A stretch of DNA of 64,000 nt from Sindora glabra. Lineage: Eukaryota > Streptophyta > Magnoliopsida > Fabales > Fabaceae. Below, piece by piece: positions 51,051 to 61,850 of this stretch. The translations under genes were made by a program, and so were the position numbers. The first letter of the stretch is position 1. Every line of letters starts with the position of its first letter. The stretch covers positions 63,018,268-63,082,267 of the forward strand of contig CM035236.1 in assembly GCA_020226215.1 (NCBI GenBank), written 5' to 3'. The notes under the pieces were generated by a model. It did not search any database and was not told where the DNA came from. It saw nothing but the letters and a program-made list of their open reading frames with translations.

Positions 51051-53688
51051 CAAATTTGACCTTAGAAAAAAAAGCATAAACAAAGTCTAAGTTTATGGAG
51101 GAAGGAAATGGTAATTAGGTGAATAAATGAAAAATTAGGAGTATTTATTAGTATTTGGTCCTAGACATTATATTTGGCTATATTTAAGTGGATTATGAAA
51201 ATATTATCTTCTGAACTTTAACCTTAAATAACCATTCATCATGTGTCAATTATTGCTAAATTTTTACAAAAAATAATATGAAGTAGCTTATGAAGGAAGC
51301 TTAGATTAGGGTTTATTTAAGGCTTTTAAGGTCATTTTTTTCATAAAAAAATTCTACTCCTTTCAACCTCAAAACCATGCTCTCCTAGGTTTTTCTAATA
51401 AAGTTTTCAATTCTCCAATAATTCCTAAGAGGTTCTTTAAGTAATTCTATCTAGTTTTTGCAATGTAACCTAGGTTTCCTTTCATCTCCTTAATTTTTTT
51501 TTTTGCAAATTTTCTTTTCAAGATTTCTAAAACTTGGTTTTGTTTTAGATAAATTGCTACTTTAAAAAGTCATTCAAAAGTTAGAGAATCAAGAATTTAA
51601 GTTGAATAGCAACTATCCTTTTTTCCTTTGAGTTTTCTCATGAAAGATAAAGAAAATGATGATATATGCTATTTAGTGCCAATATTGGTTGGAGAGGATT
51701 CATTAAGTTTCCATAAGAGGTGATAATAGGATTTTTGTTGAGTTTGGAAACAAAACTTTCAAGAAAGGACCATAATAAGTTTTCTATTACTTTTTGGAAT
51801 TAAGAATTAGGAATTGATAAAATTTCAAGTTTTGGTATTTTAATGTTACAAGTAGTATTAGGATAAATATAGAAAGAATTGAAAATTTTTAAAAAATTTT
51901 AGTGATATGAAAAGTGAATTTTTATGGACTTTGGTTACAAAGTTCAAAACAGAATTCTAGGTTCGATTTTTTGGAGTTTAGTATTGTTACTGTGATATTT
52001 TGATTGAGAAAAATTAGAGGATTAATTTTTTTATTAACATGTTAGTAAGCTTATATAAAAATTTAGATGCCAAGAAGGCTCCTTTATTTCAACAACTCTA
52101 AAATTATCTAGATTTGGAAACTTTGTGTATTTAGTCTTGTATGAATAATACTAATGTGATGTTTTGTGAAATAATTGAAGTTTTCCATAATTTAATATGT
52201 TAGGGATGTTATATAAAAATTTAGTGATGATTGGAAGTAATTTGAATGTTAAAATGGGATTTTTATTGCAACTAATTATGTGTTATCCTATTTGAAATTT
52301 ATGATTTTAGTATTGTGTGAACAATACTTGAGAATGAGAAAAATTATAATAAAATTAATGTTTGATAATTTATAATATTTTAGAAGCATTTAATAAAATT
52401 TTAGTAAAATTTTGAATTGATTTAGGAGCTCAAAAGGCACCAAATCGTGGAAGTATTTATACTACCTAATAAGTTAAATGTTTAATACTTCTCATTGAGA
52501 AATGTTACAAGTAATTAAAATTTATGATACATTTGATGATGCAAAAGCTATGATTGATAGCTATTCAAAAGAGTTAAGTGTTATTATTATCTTGAATGGA
52601 AATGTTATATATCAACTTTGGAAATGATAATATGTGATGATGAAATTGAATACATGAGAATGTCAAATTGTGTTAACAAAACTCTTATGACATAGTTGGT
52701 ATCTTGACCATACCTAATGAAATGAATAGTTGATGCGTACGACTGACATCTTATCATTACATTTCCTGAATATGATATGTAGGGGGAGATATGCAGGCTT
52801 GTGCCTAGGGTGGCAAGATATAAGATTAGACCAAAAATATATGGTAGAACTTATGTATCAATTATAGCCATTCTCTTTAACAAACTTTAAAAGTGATAAA
52901 TTGGCCAAATTGTTACCCAATATTACATATAAGAGTGACAGTAACTACATTAGAGTTTAAATCAATTATTACCCACTGTTATATATATATTTGGTCTTTT
53001 ATGGTAAAAACTCTTTAGAAAAAACAAGAAGAGTAGCTACTTGTTGAGCATTTTAGTACTTATATTCTTTTTGTTATATTTTATTTGTAGATTTAGAAGA
53101 TGGATCCTGCAAAAATCATTAACACCTATATGAAAACCTTCCTCTTACCCTAGGGAACCTTCCAGATGATATTTTGTTATAGTATCTAAATGTACACAAT
53201 GGGTCCCTGTATAGATTATATTGTAAAGCTTTGAAAAATAAATTCTAACTCTAACCTTTTCTAAGCCAATCTTATTCAACAAATCCATTCATCGAAAGGC
53301 ATATCTAGTAACTCTAGCTCGATAAATATGCAATTTCTTCTTCTTTTTCATCCTTGGAGTCAGGCCTTAAGGAAGATAGTGAATGGAAATAGATTGGTCC
53401 TAGTTAAGGATTCTTTTTTTTGAAAGAATTTGTGTATAAAGTTATATCTTTCTAACATTTTTGTACTTTGTATAAATATTTTTAGCATATGTAAATTATG
53501 TTTTAAACTTCCTTGTGCACATGCAAGTAGTATTATTTGCTGTCAATACTTATTTATACTTTTAATAGAGTTAAGAAAGTAAATAAGTTAAAAGTGTCTT
53601 AGAGGTTTGTAAGGACAACTGGTTTGTATATTAATACTAGTTAGGTGTCTTTATGTTAGTCATGGTATTTGAGAATCAATTCGTGACA
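51051..53688 (+). repeat. LTR-like repeat, divergent subfamily
   Basis: A T-rich leader (51300-51470) is followed by long AT-rich intron-like DNA. A landmark 'agggggagatatgcagg' with 'ttgtgcctagggtggcaag' lies at 52780-52820, the exon-like 'atttgtagatttagaagatgg' at 53084-53104, and the terminus TTCGTGACA at 53680-53688. The landmarks differ from copies 2 and 3, so this is a separate subfamily. The start is hidden or lies to the left of the solo LTR. No coding domain is recognised. Confidence 0.4.
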
Positions 53689-53872
53689 CCAAGTTGTAAA
53701 GCTTTTTGTGAGCCTAACTTTAGCAAGATGATAGTGGGAGCTCGATCGTATATTTGCAAATGGAAACATGGAGGAGTAAGTTTGATGCTTAGTGAATGAA
53801 GAAATATGGAAGAGTAAGTCGGGAGCTTAGTGAGAGAAGCATCCTAATATAAATACAATAAAAGGGGGGTAA
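53689..53872. other. Short spacer with tandem repeat and purine run
   Basis: This holds two 38-bp direct repeats (53762-53838), each with 'aa(c/t)atgga(g/a)gagtaagt' and 'gcttagtga', and a purine run AAAAGGGGGG at 53860-53869 that resembles a polypurine tract. Its role cannot be settled because the LTR-like unit to its right is on the other strand. Confidence 0.5.
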
Positions 53873-55687
53873 TGATTTAGTGTAATCCTTATCAAATGGA
53901 ATTTTAACCTCTTTTATTCTTATAACTCACCTTGATATCTCAAATTAAGCATTAATGATCTTTATATTTCAAGGATAGTAAATAAAACTCATAAGTCTTC
54001 ACAAATCCTATTTATCACATTATTAACATTAATTTATTATACAATCTCATCTCAATACAAGTATAAGCAATTCTTAAATAAAAGTAGTAATTAAACTTCT
54101 TTGTGAATCTCAAACATCTTTATCCTTTCATAAACTCTAACCTTGTGCCTCTTGGGTTAATTTTATCCTTTTAAAAATGATTATTGGATTTAGTTTTGAC
54201 ATATATCAACTTACCCTATCACATTTCTTATAATTCAATCTCAATTTTATTCTTAATCAATACTATTTCATTCATAAAACATGAAGCAATCATATCAAAA
54301 TTCTATCATCATTATATTCTGTATAATGTGTAAATTACTTTTCTCATTTATAATATAGTTGTATTATTCAATTTCTCTTACTTATATGCTTAAACATATA
54401 TATAATCTTGTCATATGTACTCATCTTCATCTCAAATAATCACTTAGGGAATCATTATCAAAGAAATAGGGGTCATAATCGATTACATACTTGATTACTA
54501 GCAACTTGAGAGCCAGTTTTCTAGGTATAGTCGACTAAGTACTTAACTATGGGTCCCCAATAACCTAGCCATAGTCAATTCTGGGCCTACTAATAGGCAA
54601 ACCATAGTCAATTATGGACTTACAAAGAAGAAGTCCAATTTCAATAGTTAATTATATACTTGATTATGGATATTTAGAGAGCAAGTTTTCTAGCTATAAT
54701 CAATTATATCCATAGCCTTTCCAAAGGTTAATTCATCTTTTAATAGTTGATTATATAGTTAACTATAAGATTTTGAGAGTAACTTTTTATGCTATAACTG
54801 ACCATATAGTTAACTATTGCTCATTTTTCGAGGAATTCTAACTATAAAAATATTGCTTATCTGACCACTGATGCATTCTTACTCATTTATTTCTTAATAA
54901 TTCATCATTCAATCATCATTACAAGCATTTAACACCTCTTTTATGACTTCTCTAACTTTAAATCAACTTAAACATCACAAAACATCACATTTATTGCAAG
55001 AATAATTCAAAACCTAAAATAGAATCAAAATTTACAAATTTGACCAAGTATTTAAATTTAGGTTAGAATGTCTACTCATTTAGTATAGAAGAGATATGAA
55101 AAGTCTAACGTCAATGGTGAATGGATCATTTCAAATCATTAAGTTTGGAATTAGGGTTCATATTCCCTATTTTGAATTAAATACTTGGATTTCTCCAATC
55201 CCTAAAAGAAAATCAAAGGAAAACATAGCATAGAAGAAGATTTTAATGTTCTTACCTTAATAGTACAAAAAAATTAATGAGAATTGATGTTTTGCTTGCA
55301 TGATTAGGGAAGATATCGAAGAAGGATGAAAGGAAGGTGGGATAAGAGAAAGTTAGAGATATGAGAAAATGAGAATAAGATGTTGAAAGTTAAAATTTTA
55401 AGGAGATGAGGTATAAGCATTTTGGGGAATATGCCCTAAAATTCATTCATATTCACGCACTTACTTTTAAACTTATAACCTTTAACTTTTTTACTTTTAT
55501 TACTTTTCCTAATTTATTTATTTTTAATTTCCCTTTTTTTAATCTTATTCAAGCCTACTTATTACAACTTATCCATTCGTATAACTTATCCATTTGCATT
55601 TCGTTTTCCATATTTTTTTTGGTTAAAATTATTTCAATTATCACTTTTTGTAATATAAAAATCTAAAACTATAAAGAAGGTGTAATA
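53873..55687 (-). repeat. LTR-like repeat, start part of the insertion that splits copia gag
   Basis: On minus it starts TATTACACCTTC at 55687, immediately after the copia gag codons. It keeps the family landmark 'aaatgcttatacc' near 55410 and a splice donor AAG|GTAAG at 55256/55255. A TTGACTATA-type block follows (54840-54470), then the 'aggcacaaggttagagttt' landmark (about 54135) also seen in copies 2 and 3. It becomes unrecognisable near 53880. Its missing far end is probably the piece at 48741-49200, displaced by younger insertions. Confidence 0.6.
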
Positions 55688-56016
55688 ACTTATAGCAAAT
55701 AGGAGAACTAAAGCCTTCATGATTTGACTTAAAAGTTTTTTTTAACATGTTCTCCTTGATGTTTCTTTCTTCCAACCTTAATGTTTTTCTGTAACCATTT
55801 ATACTTCTTAGAGAGGAAAGCTAGATCATCTTCAAGAGAGTTATCATCATCCTCATCTTGACTTTCATTGTTATCTCCTTCTTTTTCTTTTTCATGTGAA
55901 AGATTAGCCTTAAGAGCCAAACTCTTTCTTTTTTTTATCATCATTAGCTAATTTTGAATACCTTTTCAACTTTATTTCATTATCTTCAAGGTTTCTAAGT
56001 ACTCTTGAAGGGTTGG
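55688..56016 (-). pseudogene. Ty1/copia gag fragment, other half of the split gene
   Basis: Reading leftward on minus, helical gag sequence ('LEDNEIKLKRYSKLAND') leads into 'KRKSLALKANL', an acidic run ('ESQDEDDDNS') and 'LAFLSKKYKWL'. After a frameshift in an A-run at about 55735, it continues with 'GFSSPICYK' and stops at 55688. The first cysteine pair of a CCHC zinc knuckle is interrupted exactly there, and the remaining Cys, His and Cys appear at 48738-48690. Gag binds element RNA through this knuckle. The upstream side is cut at 56017 by another LTR-like repeat. Confidence 0.85.
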
Positions 56017-56810
56017 TGTAATGTCCTGAATTTTTAATTCTATTATTTGAATTTTTGAATTCTGAGGCTGTAGCAACGAAGAGCACGTTTGATTTAGCTT
56101 GGTGGGTGAATCTTAAGTTGAAAGGAATTAAGTGTAAGGGAAATCGAAATTTTGAAGGAAAAAGGATAGTAGGAAAAGAATTAAATTCCCTAAACGATAT
56201 AGACGATCAGAGGAGGTTAGAAAATCCTAAAAAGGGAAGTTGTCTAAGTCTAACAGTGTAAGGATTTTTAAACAGACAGAAACCCTATGGACTAAATTGT
56301 AAAAGTGCAAAATCGGTTGTGGTTAAAGTGTAAATAATCAAGAATTTGGGATATACTATGAATAATCAAGAATTTAGGGTGTGATATGTGATTTTCTTTT
56401 AGTGAGACCAATAGACACATGACAAGTGTCATTGTTAGAAAAGAATGGCAAGAATAGCCTTATTAAGTGGTGAAAAAGGACTAAAATACCCTTGGAAATT
56501 TTAAAAAGGACCAAAATACCCTTGAAGCTTCATGAAAGCTCTTCTTCCTTCTCCTTTCTTCTCCAAGCTGCAAAACACCTCCATGAAAGCTCCAAAAACG
56601 TGCAAGAGAGAGAAGGAAGAGAGAGAAGGAAGAGAGAGAAATCTTCTTTTGAGTTTTTCACCCAAAAATAGTGAGATTTAAGCTTAGTGGTAGAAGAGAA
56701 AGTTGCTCTTCTCATCAAGCTCTATCTATTGGTGTGTTTAGATTGAAGAAAGCTCAAGTTTGCTCAAGTTTGGAGAGCTCTAAGTGAGGATTTACAAGTT
56801 GCAGCAAGAG

Positions 56811-57654
56811 GTAAAAATGTTCTCCTCTAAAAGCTCTTTAATATACTCTTCTTAGTTTCTTGAAATCTTAATGTTGGTGTGATCAAAGGTGGTTGACCAT
56901 GGAGTTTTGGATGATTTGAACTGTCTAATGGTGTTTTGGATGTTGTTATGTTGATCTATGGCTTTGGTTTGGTGTAAAAACAACAAGAAACCATGATGTA
57001 CACACTAGGGTTTTAGAGGCATAATGGTGCATGTGTGGAAATTGGCATGATTTAAGCTAAATTGATGAAATTAAGATGAAATTTTGAATTATGAAAGTGT
57101 GTATGAAACTTTCCTTTTGAGGAGTCAAAGCCATGAATGTGAAAAAGAAGGAAGAAAGGAGATTTAGCCATTTAAAATGTGTTTTTTGGAAGATGAGTAA
57201 TGTACACGGGGTAGAACACGGCTCATGTTGTACCCCGTGTTCTTCGTCGAAGGTTGATCAGTAGGTTACACGGGGTGCGACACTCCCCGTGTTTACCTCA
57301 GAACTGAAGGGCAGTAAGATACACGGGGTATGACACGGCCCGTGTTTACCCCCGTGTTCTTCTCTGAACAATCCAGTGAAGCCTCGACGCAATCCAGTAA
57401 GAAACACGGCCCTTAACACGGGGTATGGGAACCCCGTGTACTTTGTTAAGTGAACATTTTGGCTTTGATTCTTCAGGATTTGCACAGTTTTCCCTTTGAA
57501 TCCTTTTCTAATGCTCTTATATGTTATTTCAAAGCCTAGAAACAAAATATAAGAATTCATTGGTGCATCTATCAATATGGAGGAAGTAAAGAATACATGA
57601 AGTTTAAGGGAAATGATGATGTTCTAATAAGAACTATGATGTGTATTTATGTAG
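56811..57654 (+). other. GT-AG intron precisely absent from the sister copy
   Basis: The donor is 'gcagcaagag|gtaaaaatg' (56810/56811) and the acceptor 'tttatgtag|actaacgag' (57654/57655). A branch-point-like 'ttctaat' lies about 30 bases before the acceptor. In the sister copy the flanking exons join as 'ccaagag|actaagg' at 61003/61004 with no base gained or lost. A deletion with exact GT-AG edges points to splicing followed by reverse transcription. The intron contains GC-rich dyads. Confidence 0.85.
57204..57439. repeat. Four ACACGGGG / CCCCGTGT dyads
   Basis: Arms ACACGGGG at 57204, 57268, 57321 and 57416 face CCCCGTGT arms at 57233, 57285, 57350 and 57432. They are separated by loops of 8-21 bases and spaced about 50-95 bases apart. 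Each can form a short GC-rich hairpin in DNA or RNA. They are the most GC-rich element of the intron and have no counterpart in the intron-less copy. Confidence 0.85.
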
Positions 57655-57844
57655 ACTAACGAGTGACAAGTTGGAAAGGCAAGAGAAATTGTGAAGAAGT
57701 TTTTAAGTTAGGGCAAGGAAACATCACTATTGGAAACTTATAAAAGGTAGCTAGCTTTATCCTTAAGCTCTATTTTCTATATACATGATTTTATGTATTT
57801 TATGCCATTATATGGAATGTGTTTGAAATTACTGTGTGCGCATT

Positions 57845-58020
57845 CCGGGAAGACAGTAAAATACTGTGTTAGGCCTATGGCTCGAGTTCCCCGGGATGAT
57901 AATGCAATTGCTGTGTGTGGTACTTATGGCCCGATACCTCGGGAAGACAGTGAAATGCTGTGTTAGGCCTTTGGCCCGAGTACCCCGGGAAGACAGTGAA
58001 ATGCTGTATATAGGCCTAGG
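57845..58020 (+). repeat. Three 'gggaagacagtg' direct repeats
   Basis: Three units share '(c)cgggaagacagt(g/a)aaat' followed by 'ctgtgttaggcctatggc'-like sequence. The sister copy has four such units (61182-61437), so copy number varies between family members. Confidence 0.85.
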
Positions 58021-58441
58021 TACGATTATCTGTGATGGCCATCTAGATATTTAAATAAGTCCTTGAATGGGCTTGATGATTGCTGCGTGCAGTGCATATT
58101 TCTTACAATGGTATTGAATGGGATGATAAATGATTAATTATTTTTGAAATGTACGTTTTATTTGCTTAAAGATCTGGAATGGCTTGATATATTTATGGTA
58201 ATAGCTAGCTACTGGGAAACTTTGTTTCTTACGTTTTTGTCTTGTTACTAACCATTCCAGGTGATGCTTCCAAAGGCTCTCATGATAGAGGAGAATGATG
58301 TTTTGAAATTGTATTAAAATGTTTATATAGTTGGTGATGTAATATGTGATGGATGTACGATTTGTAAGTTAAACATTTTGTTTAATTACATGACTCTTGC
58401 CTATGTTGTACGAAATACAGAAATTTTGAGGTAATATGACA

Positions 58442-59255
58442 ACATAGGTAATACAGAAATTGTATTAAAACATTTCTTAACATGCAATCTCATAAGCAAA
58501 CTGTCAAAACTCATGGTGGAAACTCTAAAACAATAAGATCCATTAATAAAACTTCAAATTCAAGCCTAAAACATAGATTTCATACAAATCCCTTTAAAAC
58601 TTATAAAGAACCAAATATGAATTTAAACAATTAATTTAAGCTAAGGTTTATATAAAGTGTTACTTACCTAGCATAGGGAAATGAATGGATGATGGAATTA
58701 AGATTGGCTTGCTTTTAATCAAGCAATATTAACAAATATCTATGTCAGGGTTCAAAATCCCTTTTTTATGGCAAAACTTGTTATCAATATTATCCCAAAA
58801 GAAAAACTAAGAAAACCATCTAAGAATTAAATGTTTAAGGAGGTTTATATTGAGTAAATTGGAGAATAAATGGAAATTTATGAAAGTTGGTGGCTTAATT
58901 TTGTGATAAGAGGAGGAAAAGTAGAAGATAATGAATGAGAGAATGAGGAACAAGGAGAATGTTAGGAAAAAAAATGAGGAATAATGAATTGGGGTTAGAG
59001 AAATAAGAGGCTGGAGGAGTTAAGCTTAAAATTAGAATATGTTTTAAGTCTCTTCTATACAAACTCACTCAACTTTAATCATATTTTAACCTTTAAATAT
59101 TTCATTTTTTGCTAAACTTCTTTTATTTCATCATAATAGGTTTTCATAATTTCTTAGGTAACTTTTCACTTTTATATTTGACCATAATATTTAAGTAATA
59201 ATCTTTCATGTGAAATAATTTTCATTATTCTTAAATATTTCTAAGGGTTGTAATA
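58442..59255 (-). repeat. LTR-like repeat, start part (minus strand)
   Basis: On minus it begins TATTACAACCCTTAG at 59255. A purine run (59272-59259 on minus) just upstream is followed by a leader and a splice donor TAG|GTAAGT at 58668/58667. It breaks off near 58442 against the intron-plus repeat. The start resembles that of copy 1 (TGTTACACCCTAG). It is probably the 3' LTR of an element whose body lies to the right. Confidence 0.5.
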
Positions 59256-60222
59256 ATACTTTCCCTTTCAAAAGAATTTGTCCTTGAATTCTTAAAACAA
59301 TAATAACTCCAAAATTTATATGAAGGCATGATAACATTACATTCTATCATTTGTTTTAAGATATACTAGTAACTTAGGTGATTGACTCATCAAGTCTATG
59401 TTTATATATTAAGTCCTATGTCGTATCCATAATTTGCTCACTTTGACGATAAACTTACTTTCCCTCAATGTCCCTTTAGTCTAAAATTTTGGAGGTCATA
59501 ACTAGTCAACATAGCTATCACCTCTCACCAAACTTATGTTCCTTTACATTCAATATTGTTTCCATTAGAATGTTATAGGCTTAACTCTTATTTATTAAGT
59601 AATCAACCTTATCATCTATTCAAAAGTGATTAGGTTAGAATTTAATTAGTATGAACAGTTTTAGTGATAGTATTTTTTATGCTCTTATACAAGCCCTTTT
59701 TAGATTTATTGTGATCTTACTATTATCCTTATTAAATAATTTTTCTAACTTTTTATAGTGTTATCCACTTCAAGTCTATACTATAGGCCTATGAAAGGGT
59801 TTGGGAAAATTTTCTAGCTAAGGAAACTATTTATTCTTCATTTATCTACTTAATAGGGTTTAATTGAAATTTCATGGCCACCCATGCGTAAGACTGCTCA
59901 TTACAACTATTTACAAGACACATTCTTACGTTTTTATTCACTTCTTTTTAATTCCATCACACAACAATGATTTAATCATTCTAATTTCAATCGTCTTGCA
60001 ATACTAATGCTTAATTCCTATAAAACTAAAGTTCAATTAAAACATCTTTAGTCTTGTTTGTTGAATTGTTCTCTAGGAGATCCTATTTCTTTATAGGTCA
60101 TTAAATCAAACTTATCCTAGCTTAATAAATATACCTTCCCACAGTGATGGCAAAATTTTGGGGTTTGAATTTTGTCCTGCAAAACACAAAATTGGTATAA
60201 ATTTTTGCCCTACAGGGCAAGG
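59256..60222 (-). other. Internal 3' region of a gypsy-type element, no coding domain seen
   Basis: On minus, the last bases before the LTR read 'attcaaggacaaattc', then a purine-rich run. This resembles the end of pol and polypurine tract of Tekay/Del-type gypsy elements, where an aspartate-rich 'GACGAA' run precedes the LTR. The rest is too decayed for a frame. Just before 60223 a short inverted pair 'ttgccctacagggcaa' stands out. Confidence 0.35.
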
Positions 60223-61850
60223 TGTAATATCCCGAATTTTCAATTCTATTATTTGGATCTCTAATTCTAAGGTCGTAGAAACGAAGAGTATGTTTGAATT
60301 AGCCTGGTGGGTGAATCTCAAGTTGAAAGGAATTAAATGTAAGGGTAAATGAAATTTTGAAGGAAAATGATAGTAGGGAAAAGAATTTATTTTCATAAGC
60401 AGTATGAATGATCAGAGGAGGTTAGAAAATCCTAAAAAGGGAAGTTGTCTAAGTCTGATAGTGTAAGGAATTTTAAATAGACAGAAACCCTATGGACTAA
60501 TTTGCAAAAGTGTAGAATCGGGTGTGATTAAAGTGAAAACAATTAAGGATTTGGGATCTAATATGAATAACTAAGAGTTTGGGGTGCAATATGTGATTTT
60601 AATTAGTGTGACTAATGGATTTATGACAAGTGTCATTATTAGAAAAATAATGGCAAGAATAGCCTTAATAATTGGTGCCAAAGGACTAAAATACCCTTGG
60701 GAACCTCAAAAAAGACCAAAATGCCCCTAGAAGCTTCATGAAAAGTCTTCTTTCTTCTCCATTTTTCCAAAAAGCTGCAGCACCTCCATGAAAGCTCCAA
60801 AACGTGCAGGAGAGAGAGAGAAAGAGAGAGAAAGTTTCTTTTGAGTTTTTCACCCAAAAATAGTGAGATTTAAGCTTAGTGGTAGAAGGGAAAGTTGCTC
60901 CTCTCATAAAGCTCTATCCATTGGTGTGCTTAGATTGAGGAAAAGCTCAAGTTTGATCAAGTTTGGGGAGCTCCAAGTGAGGCTTTTCAAGTTGTACCAA
61001 GAGACTAAGGAGTGACAACTTGCAAAGGCAAGAGGAAGTGTAAAGGAGTTTTTGGTGAGAGCAAAGGGAACATCACATTGGAAGCTTGTGAAAGGTAGCT
61101 AGCTTTATCCTTAAGCTCTGTTTTCTATTTACATGATTTTATGAATTTTATGCCATTGTATGAAATTATTGTGCACGCATTCCGGGAAGACAGTAGAATA
61201 CTGTGCTTGGCCTATGGCTCGGGTCCCCGGAATGATAATTCAATTGTTGTGGCACAACCCGGGAAGACAGTAGAATACTGTGTTTGGCCTATGGCTTGGG
61301 ATCCTCGGGGATAATAGTGCATTTGTTGTGTGTGGTACCTATGGCCAGGGACCTCGGGAAGACAGTGTGATACTGTGTTAGGCCTTTTGGCTCGGGAACC
61401 CCGGGAAGACAGTGAATTGCTGTGTGAGGCCTAGGTACAATTATCTGTGATGGCCATCTAGATATTGATATAAGTCCCTGAGTGGGCTTGATGATTGTTG
61501 TGTAAAATGCATATTCTTACAACGATATTGTATTGATAATCGATTAATTAATTTCGAAACATATGTTTTATTGCTTAAGAATCTGGAATGGTTTGAAATG
61601 CTTTTATGGCAATGGCTAGCTACTGGGAAACTTTGTTTATCATGTTTTTGTATTGTTACTAACCATTCCAGGTGATGCTTCCAAAGGCTCTCAGGATAGA
61701 GGAGAATAATGTTTTGAAGTTGTATATCAAAAGTGATTGTATAGTTGGTAATTTTGTAAGTGATGGATGTATATTTTTGTAAATTGAACTTTTGTATAAT
61801 TACATAACTCTTGCTTATGTTGTATGAGATACAGAAAGTGGTGGTATTGT
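60223..61850 (+). repeat. LTR-like repeat lacking the leader intron (intron-minus copy)
   Basis: It begins TGTAATATCCCGAATTTT and follows the copy at 56017-58441 through promoter block, CT-rich leader, exon 1 (to 61003), exon 2 (from 61004), four 'gggaagacagt' repeats and the tail near 61850. The 844-bp intron is absent with exact edges. The U3-like upstream part is retained, as expected if the unit is an LTR rebuilt during reverse transcription of a spliced RNA. No protein-coding capacity is seen. Confidence 0.75.
61182..61437 (+). repeat. Four 'gggaagacagt' direct repeats
   Basis: Four units of '(c)gggaagacagt' followed by 'actgtg(c/t)ttggcctatggc'-like sequence lie here, one more than in the sister copy. 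Spacing is about 50-90 bp, with 'gatnataattcaattgttgtg' inserts between some units. Confidence 0.85.

Larger units (their letters stand above)
56017..58441 (+). repeat. LTR-like repeat with intact leader intron (intron-plus copy)
   Basis: It begins TGTAATGTCCTGAAT. A 'ggactaaaatacccttgg' block (56477-56523), a CT-rich leader and exon (56540-56810), an 844-bp GT-AG intron (56811-57654), a second exon with three 'gggaagacagt' repeats (57845-58020) and a tail near 58441 follow. Compared with the copy at 60223-61850, the two are colinear at roughly 85% identity by eye, except that the intron is missing from the second copy. No protein domain is seen. Short frames across it look like chance. Its left edge cuts into copia gag. 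I find no target duplication. Confidence 0.7.

Noticed and set aside
57258..58054. Frames of 62-105 codons across the LTR intron and repeats
   Set aside because: They translate GC-rich dyads and tandem repeats and are not conserved in the sister copy.
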